DNA of 64,000 nt, from the NCBI RefSeq assembly GCF_034140825.1, contig NC_089040.1, positions 2,177,501-2,241,500 of the forward strand. The letters are read 5' to 3'. Every line of letters begins with the position of its first letter. Position 1 is the first letter of the stretch. Made by a program: the position numbers and the translations under genes. Shown in pieces: positions 44,169-55,116 of this stretch. This DNA is from Oryza sativa Japonica Group. Lineage: Eukaryota; Streptophyta; Magnoliopsida; Poales; Poaceae. The notes below the pieces were generated by a model. It did no database searches. It worked only from the letters and a program-made list of their open reading frames with translations, and was not told the DNA's origin.

Positions 44169-45221
44169 ATGGCGCTCGTCCTGCCCGACATCACCGTCGC
44201 CACGATCGAGGATCTCCACGTCCTCGCCATGCTCGATGAGCCGCGCTTCATCGACCTCGTCTCCATTCCCGCCGTCCGCCGCGCAGCCGAGTTCGAGGTC
44301 GCCATCACGCCGAAGGTGGACTACGATGGGTGGGTCTGCAACAAGCTCGAGGATCTCCGGCGCGTCAGGCGCTTCGACGACCTCCTCACCGACCTCCAGA
44401 AGAGGATCCTCCCCATGCTCGGCAACAACCCCGACGACAAGGCGGCCCTCCGCAATCTCCGTACATGCGGGTACGCAATGTGGAGCGTTCGTCAACATGC
44501 TCACCCCTCCCTCCACAACCTCGTCGGGTTCTACTCCAACACGGTGACCCGGAAGGCTCGCCAAGCTCTGGATCCGTACAAGGCCTACACGATCAAGCAG
44601 GAGTGGCTGCACGCCATGGCGCTTCGGGTGGAGGGATCCCGGTCTGCTTTCATGCCGTTCGACAGCGACTACGTGCCACCATCTCCGCCCATGCCCACCA
44701 TCGTCGTCAGCTCGCTCGTCGATGTCCACGGCGTGCGCTTCGCCATCGACCCGCACCGCGTCGAGCTCGGCGCCGTCGACGCCGTCCGCCTCGCCCCGGA
44801 GTACCTCCACATCCTCCTCGAGAAGGTGGAGCAGGAGGGATGGATCTGCCCGACGCTCCCCGCTCTGCGCCACGTCGCTCGCTTCGCCAACCTCCTCACC
44901 GATCTCCAGGATCGCGTCCTCCCCGGGCTCCTCAACGACCACACCGACCCAGCCGTCCTACGCAAGCTCCGCACCTGCGGGTGTGGGATGAAGAAGCTGC
45001 GTGCCGTCGCCAAGGGTCCTCTCCTCCGCTTGACGCGCCTCTTCAGCAACTGCCTCACCCGCCACGCTCGTGACGCGCTCGACGCCCGGAAGGACTTCCG
45101 CATCTCTGCCGATTGGATCGATAAGATTGCAGTTCGCGTCGACAGGTGTCTCACTATACCACTTCATCTTCACCACCACCTGGAGGACCCGTTCGTTGAT
45201 CATCTCCATGATCTCCCCTGA
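44169..45221 (+). CDS. Orphan protein with internal repeat, copy 2
   Basis: The predicted protein is identical to that at 30314-31366 over all 350 residues. The same TATA-like ATAAATAT lies upstream (44053-44060). The same optional splice to an acidic tail exists (donor 45146, acceptor ending 45540, stop at 45703). Because both copies are equal in coding and flanking sequence, the duplication or its homogenisation is recent and both may be expressed. Confidence 0.65.
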   Translation: MALVLPDITVATIEDLHVLAMLDEPRFIDLVSIPAVRRAAEFEVAITPKVDYDGWVCNKLEDLRRVRRFDDLLTDLQKRILPMLGNNPDDKAALRNLRTCGYAMWSVRQHAHPSLHNLVGFYSNTVTRKARQALDPYKAYTIKQEWLHAMALRVEGSRSAFMPFDSDYVPPSPPMPTIVVSSLVDVHGVRFAIDPHRVELGAVDAVRLAPEYLHILLEKVEQEGWICPTLPALRHVARFANLLTDLQDRVLPGLLNDHTDPAVLRKLRTCGCGMKKLRAVAKGPLLRLTRLFSNCLTRHARDALDARKDFRISADWIDKIAVRVDRCLTIPLHLHHHLEDPFVDHLHDLP

Positions 45222-45269
45222 GTTGAGTGCCACCCTGATGTCGAGTTGTACAGACCTCGCTAAGTCCCA

Positions 45270-45430
45270 CTAAGATGTCGTTTTAGTCGTACAAGGATGA
45301 ACCTCCCCTGCGTCCCGTCCTAGTCCTAAGATGTCTTTGAGTCTTACAAGGATGAACCTCCCCTGCGTCCTAAGATGTCTTTGAGTCGTACAGGGATGAC
45401 AGTCTGATGTCTTTCAGTCGTATATACAGA
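45270..45430. repeat. Short tandem repeat downstream of orphan gene copy 2
   Basis: Copy of the array at 31415-31575, with the same unit structure. Confidence 0.7.
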
Positions 45431-45706
45431 TCTCCTATGAGTCATTTGATATATAAAATTTCCATTAATAATCTACTTTAGGACATTGCTCATTTCTGTG
45501 ATCAATGCATGCATTTTAGAAGCATGATTAGATTTTTCAGCATCTTGTGGTGTTTATTCGATTACCGTTACTTTCGTTTACACAACGATCCCACTGACGG
45601 TGAGGAACCTGAGTACGAGGTTGAGCCAGGAGTAGAGGTTAAGCATGGCAAGTGCCCTCCTGTAGCTAGCTGCATTATCTATCGGAGTATCTGTATCGTG
45701 TAGTAA

Positions 45707-45746
45707 CTAGCTGAATGCCCATGCGTTGCATCGGGATTTTAAGAAA
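45707..45746 (-). mobile_element. 3' end of an older Helitron, unit 2 copy
   Basis: Copy of 31852-31891 at the duplication offset, with the same palindrome and CTAG end. Confidence 0.5.
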
Positions 45747-48700
45747 CTAGCTGTGCCCCCCGCGCGATGCGCCGACATCATCCAAGATAATCTTAATCAT
45801 AAAAGAAAAATCATAATAATAAAAAATAAGCATGATTGAAAACAACATAGCACATAACAGAGCTACACAATAATAATAATAATAACTCGATCAGAAAGAG
45901 AATATCACGATGTTCTCAATTTTGAGTGATTTAATTGGACCATAATATTTTTTATATAATCAATGTTACACGAACAACGGGTATCTCGGTGCATAATACA
46001 ATTACATCAACAAAAATAAAATAAACAACATTAGTATTTCAATACCTAGCAGAGTAGCAGTTCCCAGGAAGACCAATCAGTGGGCGATGATTAATTTGGA
46101 AGGATAGTCAAACAAAACTATGTCCACAGCACATCACAGTTGTGCCCCCTGCGCATTGCGCGGGCATATGAGGCAACCTATAATAACTCAAGATCAGAAT
46201 TGGGCATATCACAAGATAACATGCAACACTGTTCCACAGTAATAGCGCAATATCAAAAAGGGCATATAATCTAACAATGTTCTCAGTTTTGAAGTGATGT
46301 AATCAAACCAAAAGTTTTTTTAAGAGCAATCTTACACTAACAAACATGGATCTCGGTACATAGTAGACAACATTCTTAATTCGATACCAGCAGATCCTAG
46401 GAAAAACGAATCCTTGGGCGATGATTAATTTGGAAGGACAACGGACATCACATCATAGATATGGCAGTGGCAACTCATATTGTATATGTTTTACAATCTA
46501 TACAAATTGGCCATTAGCAATAACAAATAGAAATTAAGGTTTACTGCTCCATGACCCAGAACCAGTGATTTTATAGCCAATTCTGGAGATATGAGAGTTC
46601 AGTATTCTCGCCAGCTTGTCATTAATTAGCATCGATCTATTTTAGCCACCAATAAGAAAAGGAAAATACATCCACATTTTAACCTTGATGAAGAGCATGC
46701 ATATCCCACACTGTACAAACAACAAAGCATAATTTCAACAGAATAAAACAGTTTCTAATTTCCTAAAGCATGCTGAGTAATATAGCATCAGTATATAATA
46801 GCATGAGAAAGTTGAAATTACCCGGACTGGCGGTCACAAAAGCATCAGTGGAAGCCTGTAGGAAGCCATAAACCCATGAGCTATATAAAATACGCAACAA
46901 ACCACTAAAATGCCATCACAATATTCAGTTATCGTGTTAGCTAAGGTCCAATGTTTGCCTCATATTGTGGTCTCTGCCATGCGCCCATGCCTGAAAACGA
47001 AAATGGATGAAAGTGGTCACTGAGATGCTGCCAAATATAAATATTGACCCATGCAAAAATATATGCTACAGTTTAGCCGAATACCGGTTTATATGATAAA
47101 AAATAGAGTAGGGAAGGTCGTTTATCAAAACAACTAATTAAATAATGATCATGCATAGGGATATAACAATTGGACAACAAATAAGACTTCCCAAGGAACT
47201 ACCCAAAAAACTGAAATAATACCAGGCAATAACAGGTAGAGAAACCCTAAAGAGCAATTGCCAAGTAGCTGGAAGCCTTGAACTTGAAATATGAAAAACA
47301 TAGAAATTAGCAAACGAAGCCACTCAAAGAAGCAAGTACACTATTAGAAAATAAAAAAAGATAAATGAAACGAAATATGCCCATGTGTTGTTGTGGATGA
47401 TTGAAAAATCGTATAGATATATTTGAGATAGGATGATGGCACATAAATATGTAGCTAGGTATTTAAACAAAAGGAGAGGGAAACTGTGTTGCATATATCT
47501 GTTTTAGTAGTAACTGAGCTACTCATCATATAGTATTGGGATCACATGTACCAAAACAAAATAAAGTTACATACCTGAGGCAAGGAAAATAGAATATGCA
47601 TTTAAGCGTATGGCAGGATGATATGAAAAATAGCTTTTAAGCAATACTACACTACAACAGGAAGCAAGTGGATTTGACAAACTTTGGTAGAGATAGGACA
47701 GTACTCTTCATCAACTTTACATTGAAATCATCCATGCATTTCTTGGGCATAGAACAATGGCCATGTAAATTATCAATGGTAGAGTAAAGGATGGTGAAAT
47801 AAATTAATTGGACAACATAATGATAAAAGGGGATCAGGGAGCTGACGAACCACTGTCCTGGATTAAAATGAAGATATGCAAGGAAAATAAATAAAATATT
47901 CATTAGATATTGATGCCAGACATTAATATTGTTTTGGCAATGAGAAGTGGCCAAACGGCAACAATCGGAGGACTTCTTTTTATTGAAAAATCGTATGACT
48001 TCTGGCTGGATGGGCCTAGCCCAAACCTGAATCAAGATTAGGGCCTAATCCAGATAGAAAATAATGGGGAGATCATACCTCACTGTCCCAAGGAAGGTGA
48101 CGGCAGCACAATGGCTAGAAGAACACTTGCTCCACTCCATAGCTTGTACCCAAACCCTAACTGACTCACAAGATATGTCATCCAAATTGACGCTGCAAAG
48201 GATAGAAGCAAGGATGCTGAAGATGGAGAAGCAGATTGAGTTAGGGCTTGGCTTGCTCTGCTCTACTCCATACCCATACCCTAACTACAGATAGATTCAT
48301 CACAAAATAAGTCATCCAAATTGATCACTGCAAAGGATAAAAGCAAGGTTGCTGAAGATAAGAAGCAGATCAGGCTAGGGCTTGGCTTACCAGACTGCAC
48401 ATGTTGTCAACACCGTGCAAAGAGGTGGACGAAGGCAACTATGGCAGCGGGCGTGCACCCTTCGTCCACCTTGAGAAATTGGCCGGTCGAGCAAGCGAAT
48501 CAAGCGGAACGGTGGCGGCGCTTGCAGGTGGCTCGCAAGAAGGCGACGACCCCGGCCGCTAGCTCCGCAAGAAGGTGGCGGCGGCGGGCTTCGCGACTCG
48601 CGAGGGGAAGATGAAGATTTGAGTATTTTGGGAAGGGAGGCGCAGAGGATGTCGAGGATCGAGGGGATTGGGGAAGCTATGCCGGGCGCAGCGATGTGCA

Positions 48701-49775
48701 TGTGAGGCGTGGACGGTTGGATCAAATCAACGCGTGGACATCGGAAGGTGCATGCTGGGTGATGAACTGTAGTACTGTAGCATCTTTTCCTGGGCTGAGG
48801 TTGATCAAATCACTGCTAGTAGTGGGTTGTAAAAACTAAGGATTTAATATGATAACCCATCAAACATGGTAAAACCCAAAAAAAAATATTTTCACTGTAA
48901 TTATCAGATTATATCTAGCATAATTTTAGACATGTATGTCAAACTACATAATTGTTCGTAGGGATGAACAATATATTGGACATGAATTATCTATATTTCT
49001 AAACTATTGTATATGATATGCTAGTCCTCGGGAAGAAAAAGTATTTTTAATATTTGGTTGAGAATTTCCCTTTACTTATTTCAGTCTATAAGAAAGTTTT
49101 CTACGACACCCATATATTCACATGGAGTGATGGAGGCCATCATCCATTTGTCTCCAGAAGCAGATCGACAGAATAAACACCAGAAAAACCAACCTACTAT
49201 TGCACAAGGCATAGAAGCCCATGAACAGCCCAGCAGCCCATCGACATTCCTAACCCTGACTGCTAACTGCCTAACTCCAACCCCGGTCCACTCATTGCCC
49301 CACGCGGCCACGCCCGCACTCGTTCCCCATTCACATCGCACACACGCCACGCCGCTTTGGATCCGGCTCCGTGGCCAGCACCCGCATCGCCGCGGCGCGC
49401 GCCAACGGTGGCGCCGACCTGGCCGTCTTCGAGCAGTTCGAGCGGCTGGTGCGCCCACCCTTCTCTATCCCCCCTCTCGTCGACGGATCCCGCCGCCTGT
49501 CCGCGACGGGTTCGAGCAGCGGGCGAAGCAAGAGCAGCGGCGGCGGTGAGCTCGGGCGTCAGCGGCATGCAACCGTGAAGGTCCGCCGGCGTCGGCGATG
49601 GGAAGGGCGGAACCGGCACCCCCTCCCTGCAGGCTGCTCGTATTTCGCCACCTCTCCGCCCCACACGCACGCGGCCGGATCCTTTCCCCCTCTCACCGAC
49701 AATGTGGGCCCACAAGTCAGCATGGCAGTTGTGGGAACGGACACCACGGTTGCTGTCTTTTTAAGATGGTATAGA
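45747..49775 (-). mobile_element. Non-autonomous Helitron, copy 2
   Basis: Copy of the element at 31892-35920 at the duplication offset, with the same TC start, CTAG end and AT flanks. It arose through the segmental duplication, not by separate transposition, because flanks match too. Confidence 0.65.
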
Positions 49776-50143
49776 TAATAATATAAGTACGCCCTGGCCT
49801 GCAGATCGAACCGTTAATTTAATTTACAGCTGCTTCTGTAGAGTAGTGGTGTGCTCATCCCTCTTGCTTAGGCATTAACCACGCCTGAATATACATACGC
49901 GCATGTACTCCTATCTTGTACAAATACTAATTACTGCATGTAAAAGATGTAACACTACTGCAGTGATAATGTTCAGAAATCACTAGTGGCACTGCTATTG
50001 TTATTCCTGTTCAGTGTATTGATTGTTCTTTAACAGATTTTTTTTTCGAAATATATAATCAAAATACTGCAATGGCCAAATGATCGGAGATAAAATTGGG
50101 TAATGTATAATCTTTGCAACAAGAGCACTGTGTACCACATTTA

Positions 50144-50389
50144 GAGCAGGTACAATAGCAGGTTATAAGCTAGCTATAAACATATTTTAAACAGATAAAG
50201 GAAGAGAGAGAGAAGAGCAACGGGCTACAGATCTATAGCCAGCTGCAGCACGGACTCCAAAACGTAATGTGTGTATGATAGGTGGGACCAGATATTAATA
50301 GTATAGTAAGCAACTATTGTATGAATTGGCTATTACATTGACTATAGATGATTTGAAGCTAGTAGTGGGCTATACTATTAAACTTGCTC
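50144..50389. mobile_element. Tourist-type MITE, unit 2 copy (first)
   Basis: Copy of 36289-36534 with the same TTA flanks. Confidence 0.8.
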
Positions 50390-50404
50390 TTATAGTGTTC
50401 CTTA

Positions 50405-50630
50405 GAGCAGGTACAATAGCAAACATATTTTAAGGAGATAAATAAGGAGAGAGAAGAGCAGCGGGCTACAGATTTGTAGCCAGCTGTAGCACGGACTCCA
50501 AGACGCAGTGTGTGTATGACAGGTGGGACTAAGTATTAATAGTGTAGTATGTAACTATTGTATGGATAAGCTATTAGATTGGCTATAGATAAATTAGAGC
50601 TAGTAGTTGGCTATACTATTAAACTTGCTC
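50405..50630. mobile_element. Tourist-type MITE, unit 2 copy (second)
   Basis: Copy of 36550-36775. The sequence right of its TTA duplication reads TTAGTATG here and TTATTATG in unit 1. Confidence 0.8.
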
Positions 50631-50923
50631 TTAGTATGATCTAAAGAGCATTGTGTACCACATTTATAGTCATTGTTCACTTGTTTCAAATAATTCTCCA
50701 ATACGGACCGGTCTCAAACTGAACACTCGAGATGAAAATTAGTCTGCACTTGCTGACAGTTTTGGCAGACTAGAGTTTATACTTCATGTATACTCATCTG
50801 TTGCTTTTTCTTCAAGGACAATTGAATACTGTATGTTTTTATTTGATTTTTAATCCATCAATCATGCATGAAAGCGACTACGGGTATTCTTTAACTCCAA
50901 CCGTGTCATTCATGCATGCAACA

Positions 50924-50962
50924 AGGATGACAGTTTGATGTTTTTAAGTCGTACACATAACA
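50924..50962. repeat. Relic of the orphan-gene tandem repeat at the array border
   Basis: AGGATGACAGTTTGATGTTT, then TTAAGTCGTACACATAACAG, resembles the last unit of the array at 31540-31575 (GGATGACAGTCTGATGTCTT, then TCAGTCGTATATACAG). It begins where unit 2 stops, so the right flank of the duplication contains diverged unit-type sequence. Confidence 0.55.
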
Positions 50963-52285
50963 GTGAAGATAACAGTGTATGCGTCTGTTTCTTCAAGCAA
51001 GGAGCACATCGCAAACATTCTTTTCACTTTCCAAGTATCTCACATAGCAAACTCAAAACAGGTTGCACTAGCGAAGTCTAAATACACAACAAAACCCAAA
51101 CTTCTCCTAGGGTATCCCAAAATGAGAGTTTAAGTACTTCATGAAGCTGCTACCATCACATTTTAATCACATAAAATACAACATCAGTGATTGCTCCAAA
51201 TGACGAACTATAGCCTTCTGTGACTGAAAAGGATAACCAATAATTAATAAGATGGCACTACTAGCTCCATAGTAAACAAGTATTTGCAGAACACAGTAAA
51301 CAAGTATGCAAAACCGCAGTGGATAACAACCAAATTTTCCCTTCTGTACAACATCTATGAAAGCATTGTAGCAAAAACTAGACAGGAAAGTTGTAGATAC
51401 AGATTCAACAAGCAAGTCCAAGAAGAGATGCTTATATACGAATATCAAGCAGTTGTCCTTATCAATTATAAAAACTTCAAAAGGAACAGACACCTCAATT
51501 GCCAATTGATCATCAGAATTTAACAGTAACAAAAAAGAGAGGGCATGGAACCAGGGAGATGATAAGCAATGGTGATTGCAGTGAATGCTGTAAATTCAGG
51601 ATTGCAGTACACAAGAAGCCCTGCTCCATCTCTACTTCTCATCATACACAGATGCATGTCTTTTTTTGAGGGATACACAGATGCATGTCTCTGCAACAAG
51701 TCTGCCACTTCACATGTTATGCTTTTCAACAAGACAGTTATGCTTGGAACAACAATAAAGAAATTAGTGCAGTACAACCCAACCTGTCTTCACACTCTAA
51801 GAATTGGCAAATTAGTCCAAATTAACCAATTTTGGGATCAAGGTAAAGCAATAAGATGTTATAGGCATCACATTTTAATTACTGAAGCGGTTCTATTATA
51901 CCAAATGTCAAGTTTAGTAGTGAAGCTTGGTGTGAAAAATTCTATAGGCTCAGTAATTTTAAATGAAAATAGATATTGAAATGAAAGTGACTCAGCTTGT
52001 AAGATGACAAAAACTGCTCAAATAGAAGCCTCACATGATGTCCTTCAGCATCAACTGCTGCATATCAGGAGATCCACTAGATTTTCACTTCAGCTAGCTG
52101 TAACTGCCTAGCTCCCGCTTTGCAGCCTCAACAATTACAAGCATATTATATGGTATTGAATCTTTTTTCACCTATCCTAAAGCCAAATTGTGAATTTGCA
52201 ATGGCAGTACCTGCAGTACTACTTAAAATGTTTGCACCCAAATAATCAAAATTTTGGAATCCTAAACTAGGATAAATAGATCATC
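50963..52285. other. Intergenic region, nothing recognised
   Basis: AT-rich DNA with only short unsupported frames. A 15-bp direct repeat (CACAGATGCATGTCT) occurs at about 51645 and 51675. No gene or intact element was identified. Confidence 0.45.
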
Positions 52286-52465
52286 ATGCTTAACAGAGAA
52301 AAGAGGCACAAATGGATGGACGGTTTCCAGGAGAAGCTTAACAGCGTGGCAAATTTCCTGGAGGAGATGAACAGCGTAGTGAGTTTAGTGAAGAAGCAGC
52401 GGATCAACGACCCCAGCATGATGAACTGGTCGCTGCAGCTCAAGGACGCTATCGACAAGGTGGAG
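52286..52465 (+). pseudogene. NLR coiled-coil domain fragment
   Basis: About 60 codons read KWMDGFQEKLNSVANFLEEM, then NSVVSLVKKQRINDPSMMNW, then SLQLKDAIDKVE. This resembles the N-terminal Rx-type coiled-coil region of grass CC-NB-LRR immune receptors, where a helix ending in D-A-I-D-K-V-E-D is typical. The similarity stops after KVE; the frame continues into Arg/Thr-rich and then GC-rich unrelated sequence. No NB-ARC motifs follow in the window. It is a small displaced piece of a resistance-gene homologue. Confidence 0.6.
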
Positions 52466-52975
52466 TTTACAAGAACAGCAAGAACAACAAGAATAGCCAA
52501 AGAATCGCCTTGTGCTCTCCTCCGCCTCTTCTTCTCCGAGGGCGCCACGCCGGTGGCGGCGTGGCGCCGTGGGCGAGGGCGATGGGCGGCGGCTGCAGAG
52601 TGGATGCGCCGACGCTATGCTGCGACCGGGAGCGGTGCTCGATGGGATGGCGGCGACGACAGGAAAGGGAGAAGAGAAGGAAACCCTAACCCTAGATTTG
52701 GAAGAGGAGGGGAGAGGAGGAAAGGCAGCGTGCTCACCGGAGAGAAGGTGGCGGCCGGATGAGAGAGCCGTGCTGTCGCCGTCGCTGTCGCCGTCGGGTC
52801 GCGCCGCGCGCCGCTCCCGCCGCCGCCTCCTCTCGAGGTTTTTTTCCACACCTCGGGACTAGATGATTTATTCCCGGGCCGGGGCGCAGGGAAAACGCCG
52901 GGATGGACCGGGTTAAAATCTAGACTGGGCTTAACCGAACGCATATTTTTCTGTGGGCCGGTATCCTTTCCACGC

Positions 52976-55035
52976 GGAATAAGTTCACATTGTGACCCTC
53001 AAAAGTGATCGAAATCTAATCCGTGGCCCTAAACTTTTAAAACCGGATATCTCAACCCCCAACTCTTAAAACCGGTGTAATTTGACTCCCTCGACAGTTT
53101 TGGAGGGCGGTTTCGCTGACATGGCGCATACGTGGCAGTATTGACTCGGTCTTCTGTCCACGTAGCATTGACGTGACGCTTACGTGGTATTAGAATTAAA
53201 AAAATATATGCGGGACCCATTTGTCACTCAAAGAAATTTTTATGGACCCACTGACATGTGGAGCCCACATATTATCCTCTCTCCTCTTCATCCTCCTCCC
53301 TCTCTCTCCCTTCTCTTTTCTCTCCCCTTCGCACATAGGGGTGGGCATTCGGTCTAACCGAAAATTTCGGTTTCGGTCTTTGGTCTTTGAAAAGTGAAGA
53401 CCGAATTTCAGCGAAAAAATATCAGTAACGACAAATTTGGTTTCGGTCTTTTTGGTCTCGGTCTCGGTCCCGACCGAAATTCAATAACATTTTCATATAT
53501 GCAAAGAAATAATGGTAATTATCAACACAAAAATCACAAAAAAAATTCGTAAGCACTTATGAGTAAAGACTCTTATTAGGTTGTATTTAGACATTTTTTG
53601 ATAATTCAGTCTTTTTGGTCTATTCGGTTATCCGAGGAGACTAACTAAATTGACCGAACAAAATCGGTCTTTCACTATCTATGACCGAATTGATGACCAA
53701 ATTTCTCGGTCTCGTCTCGATCTTTTCGGTTCGGTTTTTTTTTCTGCCCACCCTTATTCGCACGGTTGCAGGGACGGGAGCTAGAGCGTCGGCGATGGGG
53801 GGGGTGCTCAAGGGCCGGCGAGGCTCCCGTCCCTCGCGTCCCCTCCTCCGTGGCCGCGCCACCGTCCGTGCGAATATGCTGCTCTGCTTGCCTATCTGCA
53901 TCTTTGCTCGGTCGGTCAGCCCTTTGCTTGTTGGCTTGCCGCTTGATGTTAGTACACACATGCACTGTCTGTTGCTGCTGCTTGCTAGCTCAGTCCTCAT
54001 CTGTCGCCCCTTGCCGATTGACTCGGGAACCAGCAAGAGAATGCTTGATGCAGATGCCTCCCAACTCCCGTGGGGTCGCGTCGTTGTCGGCCGGCTTGGC
54101 ACGCCGACCGCATCCATCGGCGGCGCCGCCGCCTCCCCCGTCCGCGCTGCTCCTCCCACCTTCAACGCCGCCGCTGCAGGTGCAGAAGAAGCCACCACCG
54201 GATGCCGCCATCTTCGAGGGGATGCCGACGCGAGACACAGGCGGCCCTTACCCGTTCGTGGGCGCGGCGGGAGAGCGGAAGAGGTGGGTGTGTCGTGGCT
54301 GGCAGAGGGGGCGTGGAGCGCATCGGTGGATAGTGCGGTGGCAGGGCCGAGGGTGGCGAGGCCGAGGATGGCGAGGACGCAGCCGTTCTAGTGGCCCGTT
54401 TTCTTCCTTCCGACGGCCAACCTCCACGGCGGTCTCGATCTCTGCCGCCGCCGCTGCTCCGGCCCTCGCCCGCACGCCGCAGTCGCCGCTCTAGTGCTAC
54501 TCCCGGGTCTCCGCCGCTCGCGGGCCGCCGCACCGCCACCGCCGGCAACGACGCCACGGGGAGGGACGGAGGAGGCTGTGGATGCGGTTGGAGGAGGCAC
54601 CGGCCACCGCCGCTTTGGCCCCCGTCCGCCGCCGGCGCCGTCGAAGATCTAGCCCCTGCTTCGGCCCTCGCCCACTGCTGCCGTCGCTAGCCCCCGTCCC
54701 ACGCTCGCTGAGAGAAAGAGAGAGGGGGAGGATATGATTTATGTGGGCCCCACATGTCAGTGGGTCCCACCCATACTTTTGGTGAATGACAAATGGGTCC
54801 CACACACATTTTGTATTTCTAATGCCACCTAAGCGCCACGTCAACACCATGTGGGCAGAATCCCGAGTCAATACTGCCACGTAGGCGCCACGTCAGCGAA
54901 ACCGCCCTCCAAAACCGCCGAGGGAGTCAAATTGCACCGGTTTTAAGAGTTGGGAGGGTCGAGATATCCGGTTTTGTGGTTTAGGGACGGATTAGATCTC
55001 GATCACTTTTGAGGGTCACAAAGTGAACTTATTCC
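52976..55035. mobile_element. Long-TIR MULE with perfect 9-bp target duplication
   Basis: The element begins GGAATAAGTTCACATTGTGA and ends TCACAAAGTGAACTTATTCC. It has long inverted repeats of about 300 bp, including GCCACGTAGGCGCCACGTCAG-type blocks and a shared GTTTCGCTGAC. Flanking 9-mers TTTCCACGC are identical (52967-52975 and 55036-55044). It carries no transposase. A hAT-type MITE is nested in it (53336-53756). The GC-rich interior (about 53757-54720) is open in several frames, but I recognise no donor gene. A retained coding-like piece reads QVQKKPPPDAAIFEGMPTRD. It is a probable Pack-MULE of the same terminal family as that at 1190-3031. Confidence 0.88.
53336..53756. mobile_element. 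hAT-type MITE nested in the MULE
   Basis: Ends TAGGGGTGGGCA and TGCCCACCCTTA are near-perfect 12-bp inverted repeats. The 8-bp flanks TTCGCACA and TTCGCACG match at 7 of 8 positions, as expected for hAT elements. Length 421 bp. The interior is filled with CGGTCTTTTTGGTC-like direct and inverted motifs. It inserted after the surrounding MULE had formed. Confidence 0.8.
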
Positions 55036-55116
55036 TTTCCACGCCGGGATTATCCACGGGATTGGGCCCCGATCCCGGCCGTTGCCGGCCCAACCGAACA
55101 AGCCCTTAAGATGAAA

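Larger units (their letters stand above)
37269..50925. repeat. Tandem segmental duplication, unit 2 (13.7 kb)
   Basis: Same-orientation copy of 23394-37070. Divergence is confined to about 38.15-40.55 kb, where introns differ by several indels and F-box exon 3 differs at about 18 codons. The remaining ~11 kb shows almost no change; one difference noted is G for T at about 50634, beside a MITE border. Confidence 0.95.

Noticed and set aside
53757-54720. Possible gene in the GC-rich interior of the MULE at 52976-55035
   Set aside because: All three plus frames and the minus frames are partly open and none shows a family signature; donor unknown.
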